Shown here: positions 34,747-43,473 of the stretch, in pieces
How the letters are laid out: every line of letters starts with the position of its first letter
How positions within the stretch are numbered: the stretch's first letter is position 1
Source of the DNA: Methylobacterium phyllostachyos
Lineage (GTDB): Bacteria; Pseudomonadota; Alphaproteobacteria; Rhizobiales; Beijerinckiaceae
Direction of reading: 5' to 3'
Assembly: GCF_900103445.1 (NCBI RefSeq)
Contig: NZ_FNHS01000020.1
Location: 23,490-87,489, forward strand
DNA length: 64,000 nucleotides
Notes under the pieces: model-generated
The model's input: the letters and a program-made list of their open reading frames with translations, nothing else
Told to the model about the DNA's origin: nothing
The model's database searches: none
Program-made: the position numbers and the translations under genes

Positions 34747-35805
34747 TCAGGCCCCCGCCCGCTCGGCGAAGCCCCAGGCCGCGGCGGCGAGTTTCGGTAC
34801 GCGCGCCGCCATGGCGGCGGCGTGCTCGCTCGCGGCGTTGCCGGCCTTGGCGCGGGCGGCCACGCCCCGGAGGATGCCGACCAGCCGGAACAGGTTGTAG
34901 GCGAAGTACCAGTCGAGGTCGGGCAAGCTGCTCCGATCCGCCGCCCGGCAGTAGAGCGCCACCGCCTCGTCGCGGGTGGGGATGCCCAAAGCCTCCAAGT
35001 CGAGCCCGCCAAGCCCGCTGCGCCCGTCGGCCGGCAATTCCCACTGCATCAGCAGGTAGCTGAAATCCGCGAGCGGATCGCCGAGCGTCGACAATTCCCA
35101 ATCGAGCACGGCGCTGACGCCGCCATCTCTCGAAAAAATCAGGTTGTCGAGGCGGTAATCGCCGTGGACCACGCAGGCGCCCTGCTGCTCGGGCACCGTC
35201 TTGGGCAACCACGCGATCAGCCGCTCGACATCCTCCAGCCGCCCGTCCTCGGCGGCGCGGTACTGGCGGGTCCAGCGGTCGACCTGCCGGGCGAAGTAGT
35301 TGCCGGGCCGGCCGTAATCGGAGAGCCCCGCCGCCTCCGGATCGATCGCGTGGAGGCGCGCCAGCGTGGCGATCATGCCGGCATAGTGCCGGTGGCGGGC
35401 ATGAGGATCGAGGCCGGGCAGGGCGCCGTCCCAGTGCACGGCGCCGTCGACCGCCTCCATCACGTAGAAGGCCGCGCCGATGATGTCCGGATCCTCGCAC
35501 AGCGCGAAGGGCCGCGGCACCGGAAACCCCTCGCCGTAGAGGGCGCCGATCACCCGGAACTCGCGGTCCACCGCGTGCGCGGAGGGCAGGAGCGGACCGA
35601 AGGGTTTTCGGCGCAGGACGTAGGCTTGGCCCGGCGTGTCGAGCCGGTAGGTCGGGTTCGACTGGCCGCCGCGGAACTGCTGGACGGTGAGCGGGCCGGC
35701 ATAGCCGCGCACGTGCCCTTCCATCCAGGCGGCGAGCTTCGCCTCGTCGATCCGGTGGCGCGGCTCGACCGGCTTCACGCCGGAGAAGACATCGGCATCG
35801 CTCAT
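34747..35805 (-). CDS. ACAD10/11-like phosphotransferase (APH family), putative hydroxyacyl-CoA kinase
   Basis: The 352-aa product is in the aminoglycoside phosphotransferase superfamily but resembles the N-terminal kinase domain of ACAD11: FRGGQSNPTYRL, YVLRRKPFGPLLPSAHAVDREFRV, the catalytic loop VVHGDYRLDNLIF and VLDWELSTLGDPLADFSYLL. ACAD10/11 kinases, and LvaA of levulinate catabolism, phosphorylate the 4-hydroxyl of hydroxyacyl-CoA. The next gene upstream in the operon is an ACAD, so this is the split arrangement of the eukaryotic fusion. Its start overlaps the ACAD stop. Confidence 0.87.
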   Translation of the reverse strand: MSDADVFSGVKPVEPRHRIDEAKLAAWMEGHVRGYAGPLTVQQFRGGQSNPTYRLDTPGQAYVLRRKPFGPLLPSAHAVDREFRVIGALYGEGFPVPRPFALCEDPDIIGAAFYVMEAVDGAVHWDGALPGLDPHARHRHYAGMIATLARLHAIDPEAAGLSDYGRPGNYFARQVDRWTRQYRAAEDGRLEDVERLIAWLPKTVPEQQGACVVHGDYRLDNLIFSRDGGVSAVLDWELSTLGDPLADFSYLLMQWELPADGRSGLGGLDLEALGIPTRDEAVALYCRAADRSSLPDLDWYFAYNLFRLVGILRGVAARAKAGNAASEHAAAMAARVPKLAAAAWGFAERAGA

Positions 35806-37055
35806 GCGCGCTCCGCCTCCGGGGCTCCTGGCTGGGCATTGGTGTAGCGCCCGAATTCGAGCCGGGCGATCGAGCGATTGTGGACCTCGTCGGGCCCGTC
35901 GGCGAGCCGCAGGGTGCGGATATGGGCGTACATCTTGGCGAGCCCGAAATCCTCCGAGACGCCGGCCCCGCCATGGGCCTGGATGGAATCGTCGATCACC
36001 TTGAGCGCGACCCGCGGCGCCGCGACCTTGATCATGGCGATCTCGAGCTTGGCGCCCTTGTTGCCGACCTTGTCCATCATGTCGGCGGCCTTCAGGCAGA
36101 GGAGGCGGGTCATCTCGATATCGATCCGCGCCTCCGCGACCCGCTGCTCCCAGACCGATTGCTCGGAGATCCGCTTGCCGAAGGCGACCCGGGAGACGAG
36201 GCGACGCGCCATGGCCTCCAGCGCCACCTCGGCCGCCCCGATGGTGCGCATGCAATGGTGGATGCGGCCGGGCCCGAGCCGGCCCTGCGCGATCTCGAAG
36301 CCGCGCCCCTCGCCGAGGATCAGGTTCTCGGCCGGGACGCGGACATTCTCCAGCACGACCTCGCCGTGGCCCTTGGGGGCGTCCTCGTAGCCGAAGACCG
36401 GCAGCAGGCGCTCGACGCGGACTCCGGGCGTGTCCATGGGCACGAGGATCTGCGATTGCTGCCGGTGGCGAGGCGCCTCCGGGTCGGTCTTGCCCATCAG
36501 GATCGCGATCCGGCAGCGCGGGTCGCCGACGCCGGTCGACCACCACTTGCGGCCGTCGATGACGTAGTGGTCGCCGTCGCGGCGGATCGACGTCGCGATG
36601 TTGGTGGCGTCCGAGGAGGCGACCTCCGGCTCGGTCATCAGGAAGGCCGAGCGGATCTCGCCGGCCATCAGGGGCTTCAGCCAGCGCTCCTTCTGGGCCG
36701 CGGTGCCGTAGCGGTGCAGCACCTCCATGTTGCCGGTGTCGGGCGCCGCGCAGTTGAACACCTCCGAGGCGATCCCGACCCGGCCCATCTCTTCGGCGCA
36801 CAGCGCATAGTCGAGGTTGGTGAGGCCAGCCCCGTGGTAGTCCCCGGTGTCGTGCTCGGGCGAGGGCGGCAGGAACAGGTTCCACAGGCCCTCGGCCCTC
36901 GCCTGTTCCTTCAGGCGTTCCATCGTGGGGGAAGGTTCGCGGCTCTCCGCGCGCTCGGCCGCCACCGCGGCGGCCGCCGGCACGATCGCGTCGGCGATGA
37001 AGGCGCGAACGCGGGTCAGCCAGTGCGTCTGGGACTGGGAGAGGGTGAAGTCCAA
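35802..37055 (-). CDS. Acyl-CoA dehydrogenase (ACAD10/11-like)
   Basis: The 417-aa flavoprotein has the ACAD order of N-terminal helices, a middle beta-domain (FLMTEPEVASSDATNIATSI; KWWSTGVGDPRC) and a C-terminal helical domain with IQAHGGAGVSEDFGLAKMYAHIRTLRLADGPDEVH. These long C-terminal motifs are characteristic of the ACAD11 branch. Together with the adjacent kinase it may convert 4-hydroxyacyl-CoA to a 2-enoyl- or 3-hydroxyacyl-CoA via a phosphorylated intermediate (inference from LvaC and ACAD11). Confidence 0.9.
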   Translation of the reverse strand: MDFTLSQSQTHWLTRVRAFIADAIVPAAAAVAAERAESREPSPTMERLKEQARAEGLWNLFLPPSPEHDTGDYHGAGLTNLDYALCAEEMGRVGIASEVFNCAAPDTGNMEVLHRYGTAAQKERWLKPLMAGEIRSAFLMTEPEVASSDATNIATSIRRDGDHYVIDGRKWWSTGVGDPRCRIAILMGKTDPEAPRHRQQSQILVPMDTPGVRVERLLPVFGYEDAPKGHGEVVLENVRVPAENLILGEGRGFEIAQGRLGPGRIHHCMRTIGAAEVALEAMARRLVSRVAFGKRISEQSVWEQRVAEARIDIEMTRLLCLKAADMMDKVGNKGAKLEIAMIKVAAPRVALKVIDDSIQAHGGAGVSEDFGLAKMYAHIRTLRLADGPDEVHNRSIARLEFGRYTNAQPGAPEAERA

Positions 37056-37096
37056 AGCGTCCGCTCCCTGGTGTTGTTCTGACGAGATCCGCGCAT

Positions 37097-37270
37097 CTCC
37101 CTCCCCCCTCTGCGGGGGAGGGTGGCCCCTGCTAAGCAGGGGTCGGGAGAGGGGAGCGACGGAGCAGAATACGGCTCGGCCTTCATGAAGGCTGCGCTCG
37201 ATCCGGAAGCCGGGTTCCCCTCTCCCGACCCCCTTCGGGGGCCACCCTCCCCCGCAGAGGGGGGAGGGGG
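37097..37270. repeat. Type A palindromic element, copy 3
   Basis: The arms start CTCCCTCCCCCCTCTGCGG (37097) and end with the complement near 37270; the centre has CCTTCATGAAGGC like the copy in bchM. It lies between the LivGF gene and the ACAD gene, both on the minus strand, outside coding sequence. Confidence 0.9.
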
Positions 37271-37293
37271 TGCCGCGGATACGATTGCGTCCC

Positions 37294-38799
37294 TCACAGA
37301 TAGGCCGATCCCATCTCGCTGGCGAAACGCTGCGGCGGGCCTTCCCAGACGATCCGGGCCTGTTCCAGCACGTAGACCCGGTCGGCGTGGGGCAGCGCGA
37401 AGGTGACGTTCTGCTCGCCGAGCAGCACCGTGATCGGCGTGGTCTGGCGCAGTTTTTCCAGCGCCTTCGACAGCAGCTCCAGGATCACCGGGGCGAGGCC
37501 GAGCGTCGGCTCGTCGAGGATCAGGAGGCGCGGGCGCATCATCAGCGCCCGGGCGATGGTCAGCATCTGCTGCTCGCCGCCCGACAGGGTGCGGGCGCTC
37601 TGTCCCTCGCGGGCCTTGAGGATCGGAAAAAGCTCGTAAAGTTCTTCGCGGCGCTTGGCGCTCTCGGCCTTCGGGAAATGCTGGCCGCCGAGGTCGAGGT
37701 TCTCGCGGACGCTGAGATCGCCGAACAGCTCCCGGGTCTCGGGCACCTGGACGATGCCGGCGCGCGCGATGGCGGCGGGCTTCATCCGGGCGAGGTCCTG
37801 GCCGGCGAACCGGATCGTGCCGGTATGCGGGACGAGGCCCGAGATGGCGTTGAACAGGGTGGTCTTGCCGGCGCCGTTCAGGCCCACGACCGAGACGAAC
37901 TCGCCCTCGTGGACGTGGATCGCGGCGCCGCGCAAAGCCTGCGCCTTGCCGTAGAGCACGTCGACATTCTCGACGGTCAGCAGCGAATCCGGCTTGAACG
38001 CGGCTTCCGGCCGGGCCGCCGTCTCGATGCTGCCGCCGAGATAGACGCGCCGCACGGTCGGGTCGGCCATCACGGATTCGGCCGAGCCCTCGGCGATGCG
38101 CTCGCCGAGATACATGGCGAAGACCCGGTCCACGAGGGCCGAGACGCTCTTCACGTTGTGGTCGACGAGGAGCACGGCCTTGCCCTCATCGCGAAAACCC
38201 CGGATCAGCTCGGAGAAGGCCGCGACCTCACCGCCGGTGAGGCCCGCGAAGGGCTCGTCGACCAGCACCACCCGGGGATCGCGGGCGATCGCCTTGGCGA
38301 GTTCCAGCCGGCGCAGGTCGGCGAAGGGCAGGGTGCCGGGCCGCCGGTCGATGACGGCGCCGAGGCCGACGCGCCCGGCGATTTCCTTCGCCCGCCGCGC
38401 GACGTGGGGATCCGCGGCGAGCCGGATCAGGCTGTCGGGCAGGAGCGCGAGGCTGATATTTTCGAGAACCGTCTGCCGCTGCAGCGGCCTTGCGTGCTGG
38501 AACACGAGGCCGATGCCCGAGCGCGCCACCCGGTGGGCCGGCATGCCGCCGATCTCGGCGCCGTCGAGGCGGATCGAGCCGGCGCTCGGGCGCTCCAGCC
38601 CCATGATCAGCTTCATCACGGTGGACTTGCCCGAGCCGTTCGGGCCGATCAGCCCCAAAATCTCGCCGGGCCGCAGGTCGAGGTCGATGTTCTTGACGGC
38701 CACAAGGCCGCCGTAGCGCTTGGTCAGGCCGCGGACGCTGAGGCAGGGCTCGGCCAAGACGGGGGACACGACCGGCGGGGGCGCGACGGCGACGGTCAT
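37294..38799 (-). CDS. Fused branched-chain-type ABC transporter ATPase (LivG-LivF)
   Basis: One 501-aa chain contains two complete nucleotide-binding domains. Domain 1 (about 18-255) is LivG-like, with GLIGPNGSGKSTVMKL and DEPFAGL; domain 2 (about 265-501) is LivF-like, with VVGLNGAGKTTLFNA, LSGGEQQML and ILDEPTLGLAP. Domain 1 has FADLRRLELAKAIA where LSGGQ usually stands, so its signature motif is degenerate. These proteins are normally separate. The start overlaps the LivM stop. Substrate is set by the binding protein at 40909. Confidence 0.92.
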   Translation of the reverse strand: MTVAVAPPPVVSPVLAEPCLSVRGLTKRYGGLVAVKNIDLDLRPGEILGLIGPNGSGKSTVMKLIMGLERPSAGSIRLDGAEIGGMPAHRVARSGIGLVFQHARPLQRQTVLENISLALLPDSLIRLAADPHVARRAKEIAGRVGLGAVIDRRPGTLPFADLRRLELAKAIARDPRVVLVDEPFAGLTGGEVAAFSELIRGFRDEGKAVLLVDHNVKSVSALVDRVFAMYLGERIAEGSAESVMADPTVRRVYLGGSIETAARPEAAFKPDSLLTVENVDVLYGKAQALRGAAIHVHEGEFVSVVGLNGAGKTTLFNAISGLVPHTGTIRFAGQDLARMKPAAIARAGIVQVPETRELFGDLSVRENLDLGGQHFPKAESAKRREELYELFPILKAREGQSARTLSGGEQQMLTIARALMMRPRLLILDEPTLGLAPVILELLSKALEKLRQTTPITVLLGEQNVTFALPHADRVYVLEQARIVWEGPPQRFASEMGSAYL

Positions 38800-39716
38800 C
38801 GGGCTCTCCGGAGCGATCCGAGGCCGAGCAGCCCCGAGGGCACGAACAGGATCACGAGGAGGGCCACCGCCGAGACCACGAAGGTCGATAGCGCCCCGAG
38901 CGGGCGCAGCAGCTCGCCCGCCGCGATCAGGAACACGGCGCCGAGCGCCGCGCCCACGATGGTGCGCCGGCCGCCCAGCACCGCCGCGATGATCACCTGC
39001 ACGCCGACCGCGGTGTCGATCAGCGTGCCGACCGAGGCGGTGCCCATGTAGAAGACGACCAATCCGCCCGCGAGGCCCGAGAAGGCAGCGCTGACCGCGA
39101 AGGCCGCGAGCTTGTGCTTGGCGACGTTGAAGCCGAGCGCCCCGGTCACCACCGGATCCTGCCCAGCGGCCTGGAGGATCAGGCCGACCGGCGAGCGCGC
39201 GATGGCGGTAAGGATGAGCCCCGAGACCGCCATGAAGCCGAGCGCCAGCCAGTAATTGGTGTCGGCGTCGATCGAGATGACGTCGGGCACGGTCAGCCCG
39301 ATCTCGCCGCCGGTGAGGCCGGAGAACACCACGATCATGTTCTGCAGGAGCAGGACCGCCACCAGGGTGATCAGCCCGAAATAGGGCCCGCGCACCCTCA
39401 AGGCCGGCAACGCCAGGGCGAGGCCGCCGACCACGGCGAGCAGCGTGCCGGCCGCGAGGCACCAGGGGATCGGCAATTCGTAGCGGTTGTTGAGGATCCC
39501 GGCGCCGTAGGCTCCGAGCCCGATCAGGAAGGTCGGCCCGAAATTCACCTCGCCGGCGAAGCCGAAGAGCAGGTCCCACGCCATGGCGAAGACGCCGAAA
39601 TAGTAGGCGATGGTGAGCAGGCCGAGGATGTAGCCGGAGACGTACCAGGGCAGGGTGGCAGCGGCCGCGACGGCGAGGATCGCGATCCAGAAGCCGGGGG
39701 TGGTGAGGAGCTTCAT
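38796..39716 (-). CDS. Branched-chain-type ABC transporter permease (LivM family)
   Basis: The 306-aa inner membrane permease has about nine hydrophobic segments and the LivM signatures AMAWDLLFGFAGEVNFGPTFLIGLGAY and LRVRGPYFGLITLV, plus the EAA-like RSPVGLILQAAGQDPVVTGALGFN loop. It overlaps the ATPase gene at its end. It is separated from LivH by about 300 bases filled with nested palindromic elements, which may lower or uncouple expression. Confidence 0.92.
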   Translation of the reverse strand: MKLLTTPGFWIAILAVAAAATLPWYVSGYILGLLTIAYYFGVFAMAWDLLFGFAGEVNFGPTFLIGLGAYGAGILNNRYELPIPWCLAAGTLLAVVGGLALALPALRVRGPYFGLITLVAVLLLQNMIVVFSGLTGGEIGLTVPDVISIDADTNYWLALGFMAVSGLILTAIARSPVGLILQAAGQDPVVTGALGFNVAKHKLAAFAVSAAFSGLAGGLVVFYMGTASVGTLIDTAVGVQVIIAAVLGGRRTIVGAALGAVFLIAAGELLRPLGALSTFVVSAVALLVILFVPSGLLGLGSLRRAR

Positions 39717-39740
39717 CAGGATACCAGGGCTCCGCGCGTT

Positions 39741-39983
39741 TCCCTCCCCCCTCTGCGGGGGAAGCTGACGGATTCACACTTCTGGGTCTGAGAGTAACGC
39801 CCTGAAAAAAGAGCGCTTTCCCCTCCCCCTTGCGGGGAGGGGGTAGGGGGTGGGGGTGGTGCAGAAGGCACCGCACTGCCCCATCCTGCACCACCCCCAC
39901 CTCCGGCTCCTCCCCGCAAGGGGGAGGAGAGAGCCCAGCGACCAGCGATGCGTGAATACCCTCCCCCGCAGAGGGGGGAGGGA
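39741..39983. repeat. Type A palindromic element, copy 4 (interrupted)
   Basis: TCCCTCCCCCCTCTGCGGGGGA (39741-39762, described by position) pairs with its complement at 39962-39983. Between them lies a type B element (39828-39933) plus other sequence. The inner parts of the usual type A arms are missing or altered. Confidence 0.82.
39828..39933. repeat. Type B palindromic element, copy 2, nested in a type A element
   Basis: The left arm CCCCTCCCCCTTGCGGGGAG and right arm CTCCTCCCCGCAAGGGGGAG flank GGGGGTGGGGGTGGTGCAG...CTGCACCACCCCCACC. The element closely matches the copy before bchI. Confidence 0.88.
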
Positions 39984-40017
39984 GCGCGGCGGCACGGGCC
40001 AGCCATGAAAACAACCA

Positions 40018-40893
40018 TTACCGCCGCCCCAGCAGGCCCTGCGGGCGCAGGTACATCACGGCCACCAGCAGCAGCAGCGCCGGGATCACCCGGTAGGCCG
40101 GGGAGATCAGGTAGGCGGTGGCGGTCTCCAGATACCCCACCACGTAGGCGGCGATCAGCGAGCCGGTGACGCTGCCCAAGCCCCCCAGCACCACGATCGA
40201 GAAGGCGCTCGCGGTGAGCGGCCCCACCGAATACGAGGACACCCCCAGAAACATCCCGAGCAGGACCCCCGCGATGCCGGCGAGCAGGCCGTAGATCGCC
40301 CAGACCGCCACGTAGATCTTGCCCATGTCGTGGCCGAGCAGCGTCACGCCCCGCGGGTTCATCGAGGCGGCGAGCAGGACCTTGCCGGCCCGCGCCCGGT
40401 TCACGAACAGCCAGAGCAGGCCGATCACCACCCAGCAGATCACCGCCGTGAACAGCTCGTTCTTCGGCGTGCGCACGCCCGCGATCTCGACCACGCCCTC
40501 GACGATCGGCAGCACGGTCTTCGGGTTGTCGGTGAAGAAGTAGGCCACCAGCTCCTGGATCATGATCCCCCAGAGCAGCGTGCCGGTGAGCACGAAGATT
40601 TCCTTCTCTTCCCGCGGGATCGCCCGGCTCCGCTCGATCGGCGCGACCACCGCGAAGTAGGTCACCAGCGCGCCCGCCAGCCCGCACAGCACGCCGACCG
40701 CCGCGCCGACATAGGAGCCGAGCCCGAACAGGGCCGAGGCCGCCCAGGCCGCCACTGCGGCCATCACCATCAGGGCGCCGTGGGTCAGGTTGAGGACGCC
40801 CGAGACCCCGAAGATCAGGGTGAAGCCCATCGCGCCGAGCGCGTAGAGGGCCGAGATGGCGAAGCCATCGACGAGGATCTGGAGGCCGATCAT
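40018..40893 (-). CDS. Branched-chain-type ABC transporter permease (LivH family)
   Basis: The 291-aa permease has about eight membrane segments. Signatures are ALGAMGFTLIFGVSGVLNLTHGALMVM at the N-terminus and the cytoplasmic loop ARAGKVLLAASMNPRGVTLLGHDMGKIY. The C-terminus, MYLRPQGLLGRR, is typical. It lies 15 bases after the stop of the substrate-binding protein gene, in the same operon. Confidence 0.92.
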   Translation of the reverse strand: MIGLQILVDGFAISALYALGAMGFTLIFGVSGVLNLTHGALMVMAAVAAWAASALFGLGSYVGAAVGVLCGLAGALVTYFAVVAPIERSRAIPREEKEIFVLTGTLLWGIMIQELVAYFFTDNPKTVLPIVEGVVEIAGVRTPKNELFTAVICWVVIGLLWLFVNRARAGKVLLAASMNPRGVTLLGHDMGKIYVAVWAIYGLLAGIAGVLLGMFLGVSSYSVGPLTASAFSIVVLGGLGSVTGSLIAAYVVGYLETATAYLISPAYRVIPALLLLVAVMYLRPQGLLGRR

Positions 40894-40908
40894 CGCGCTC
40901 TCCCCCGC

Positions 40909-42162
40909 CTACTGGACCGCCGCCTTCACCGCAGGGGGCAGGACCATGGCCCCGTTGGCGGTCGCCGCCGGCCAGATCGCGATCTGCTTGCCGTTCTGCC
41001 ACTGCCCGAGCACGCTGGTCATCAGGCCGGGGCCGTACTGGATCGAGTGCGTGAACGGCTCGTCCTTGCCGTAGAACTTCAGGTGCCCGACCGTGCCGAC
41101 GTAATCGGTCTTCTCCAGGGCCTCGACGAGCTTGTCGGCCTCGGTCGAGCCCGCCCGCTTGATCGCCTCCGCGGTGTAGTAGACGGCATCGTACGCCATG
41201 AAGCCCGCGTAGGACGGCGCCCCGCCGAAGCGCTTGGCGAAGGCCTCCGAGAACGGGATCGTCTTCTCGGTGAGCGCCACGCCTGGCAAGGCTACGCTGT
41301 CGAACAGCACGCCCTGCGTGCCGCCGTTGGTGTTGGCCCAGAAGGTCGAGGAGGTCGCCTGCCCGCTGATGCCGGTCATGGCGATCGGCACCTGCTGGTT
41401 CTGCCACTGCACGGTCGGCTGCACGCCGACATGGGCGATGCCGGTGACGATCAGGTCGGGCTTGGCTGCCTCGATCTTGTTGTAGATCGGCGTGAAGTCG
41501 CCGGTGTCCGGCGAGAAGCGGACGTGCTCCACCACCTTGAGCCCGGATTTCGGCAGGCATTCCTCGTAGGCGGCGTCGAGGGGGCGGGTCCAGGCCGCGT
41601 CCTCACTCATGATCGCCGCCGTCTTGGCCTTGAGCTTCTCGACCAGCACGTCCTTGGCCGAGTCGCAGACCGCCTGCGCCAGGGCGTGCGAGGTCAGGTA
41701 GCCGTGGAAGGTGTACTTGTTGCGCGCATAGTCCTTGTGGACGTTCACGCTGATCTCGTTCGAGGCCGCACCGGGGGTGATCAGCGGCGTCTTGAGCCGG
41801 GCCGCCCAGGGCATCAGGGCGAGCACCACCTCGGAGATGTAGCTGGCGATGACGAGATTGACCTTGTCCTCCGAGACCGCCCGCTGGAAGGCCCGGACCG
41901 CGTCCGAGGCGGAGGATTTGTCGTCGTAGGTGACGACCTGGATCTGCCGGCCGTCGATCCCGCCCTTGGCGTTGATCTCGGCGGCGGCGAGCTGCACGGC
42001 CTGCGGGATCGAGGCCCCGGCCACCGACTGCGCCTCGGCGATCACGCCGATCTTGATCGGGTCCGCGGCGTGGGCCGGGCCCGCCAGCAGAGAGCCGGCC
42101 GCCATGAGCGCGGGCAAGACGCGCCGGAACTGGGCGCGCCGGACGGCGGCGGTCTCGGACAT
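40909..42162 (-). CDS. ABC transporter periplasmic substrate-binding protein (Leu/Ile/Val family)
   Basis: The 417-aa protein has a signal peptide (about 1-32, ending AHA-AD) and a type I periplasmic binding fold: PIKIGVIAEAQSVAGASIPQAVQLAAAEINAKGGIDGRQI. GAGGAAA lies 7-8 bases before ATG 42162, so the longer upstream frame is not needed. It is the first gene of the importer operon, and its promoter must lie in the 273-base divergent gap before the cyclase gene at 42436. The ligand is probably an organic acid or amide feeding the nearby catabolic genes (inference). Confidence 0.9.
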   Translation of the reverse strand: MSETAAVRRAQFRRVLPALMAAGSLLAGPAHAADPIKIGVIAEAQSVAGASIPQAVQLAAAEINAKGGIDGRQIQVVTYDDKSSASDAVRAFQRAVSEDKVNLVIASYISEVVLALMPWAARLKTPLITPGAASNEISVNVHKDYARNKYTFHGYLTSHALAQAVCDSAKDVLVEKLKAKTAAIMSEDAAWTRPLDAAYEECLPKSGLKVVEHVRFSPDTGDFTPIYNKIEAAKPDLIVTGIAHVGVQPTVQWQNQQVPIAMTGISGQATSSTFWANTNGGTQGVLFDSVALPGVALTEKTIPFSEAFAKRFGGAPSYAGFMAYDAVYYTAEAIKRAGSTEADKLVEALEKTDYVGTVGHLKFYGKDEPFTHSIQYGPGLMTSVLGQWQNGKQIAIWPAATANGAMVLPPAVKAAVQ

Positions 42163-42435
42163 CGGCGTTTCCTCGAAGTCTCGGTGCCCGCATTCTTTAT
42201 TCGTGGGCTTGGACCCGAGTGTAGCCGGGGCTCGACGGATCACAAGGGGCGCGCGGCGCGCGGCGGGTGACGTTTCCGGCAAGTCGTTCGCGCCCCGGGC
42301 TTCCGGGTCCGGACGGTCGAGCCTAGGCTCGCACCCGGCACCGCTCAAGCGGGCCCGACGGCCTCGAAGAAGGGCGGATCATCCGGTGAGGAACGCACGC
42401 TTGTCCGGCTCCGTCCCGGCCCGGGGGCCGGCCCC

Positions 42436-43461
42436 ATGAGTCTGCGCTGGACCCGCCGGCCCGAGGGCTCGACCTGGGGTGACTTCGGCCCCGACGACGA
42501 GCGCGGGCGCCTGAATCTGCTCACCCCCGAGAAGGTGCTGCAGGGCGTCGCCGAGGTGCGGGAGGGCCTGACCTTCTGCCTCAGCCTGCCCCTGGACCTG
42601 CCGGGCGGCAACGTTCTGAATCCCCGCCGCCACCCGCCGCAGATCACCCCGACGCGGCGGGCCAACGGCCGGCCCAACATGAACTTCCCGGTCTGCGAGG
42701 AGGTCGACGGCGCCACCGACGTGATCTGCGACGACCGGGCGCTGATCCACCTGCAATACTCGACGCAGTGGGATTCGCTCGCCCATGTCGGCGCGCTGTT
42801 CGACGCGGACGGCTCGGGCTCAGGCCCGACCTTCTACAACGGCTTCCGCGGCGGCCGCGACATCGTCGGGCCGAGCACGCCAGAGGCAGCCGACCAGCCC
42901 TCCCAGGCCAAAAAACTCGGGATCGAGCGGCTGGCCGAGGCCGGCATGCAGGGCCGGGCCGTGATGATCGACCTGCGCGCCCATCTCGGCGACGCGAAGA
43001 CCAAGGTCGGCTACGACCAGCTCGCCCGGATCCTGGAGGCGGACGGCGTCGTGGTGGAGCCCGGCGACATGGTCTGCCTGCACACGGGCTTCGCCGAGCG
43101 GCTGATCGCCATGGGCGGCGATCCGGACCCGAAGCTGGTCCACAATCTCTGCGCCGGGCTCGACGGGCGGGATCCGCGGCTCCTCGACTGGATCACCCGC
43201 AGCGGGCTCTGCGCGCTGATCGCCGACAACTACGCCGTGGAGGCCTATCCGGCGGGTCCCGGACCGGCCTGCTGCGCGACGCTGCCGCTGCACGAGCACT
43301 GCCTGTTCAAGCTGGGGGTCAATCTCGGCGAGCTGTGGCACCTGACGCCACTCGCCGACTGGCTGCGCGCGCATGGCCGGAACCGCTTCCTGCTCACCGC
43401 GCCGCCGCTGCGTCTGCCCGGGGCGGTGGGCTCGCCGACGACGCCGATCGCCACGGTGTGA
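42436..43461 (+). CDS. Cyclase-family metal-dependent hydrolase (kynurenine formamidase-like)
   Basis: The 341-aa protein belongs to the cyclase family (PF04199). The metal-binding region is STQWDSLAHVGALFD, where the family has H-x-[GD]-T-H, so the first histidine is replaced (QWDSLAHV), as in the longer subgroup. DYxxL-type VEPGDMVCLHTGF, LIADNYAVEAYP and LPLHEHCLFKLGVNLGELW follow. Members hydrolyse amides, lactones or cyclic compounds. It heads a four-gene plus-strand operon. Confidence 0.85.
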   Translation: MSLRWTRRPEGSTWGDFGPDDERGRLNLLTPEKVLQGVAEVREGLTFCLSLPLDLPGGNVLNPRRHPPQITPTRRANGRPNMNFPVCEEVDGATDVICDDRALIHLQYSTQWDSLAHVGALFDADGSGSGPTFYNGFRGGRDIVGPSTPEAADQPSQAKKLGIERLAEAGMQGRAVMIDLRAHLGDAKTKVGYDQLARILEADGVVVEPGDMVCLHTGFAERLIAMGGDPDPKLVHNLCAGLDGRDPRLLDWITRSGLCALIADNYAVEAYPAGPGPACCATLPLHEHCLFKLGVNLGELWHLTPLADWLRAHGRNRFLLTAPPLRLPGAVGSPTTPIATV

Positions 43462-43473
43462 GGAGAGGGCGGC

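Noticed and set aside
33950..35974. Single 674-codon frame joining the SDR frame with upstream sequence
   Set aside because: The part upstream of 34744 is the shadow of the kinase gene; the SDR has its own ATG next to the kinase stop, so no fusion is supported.
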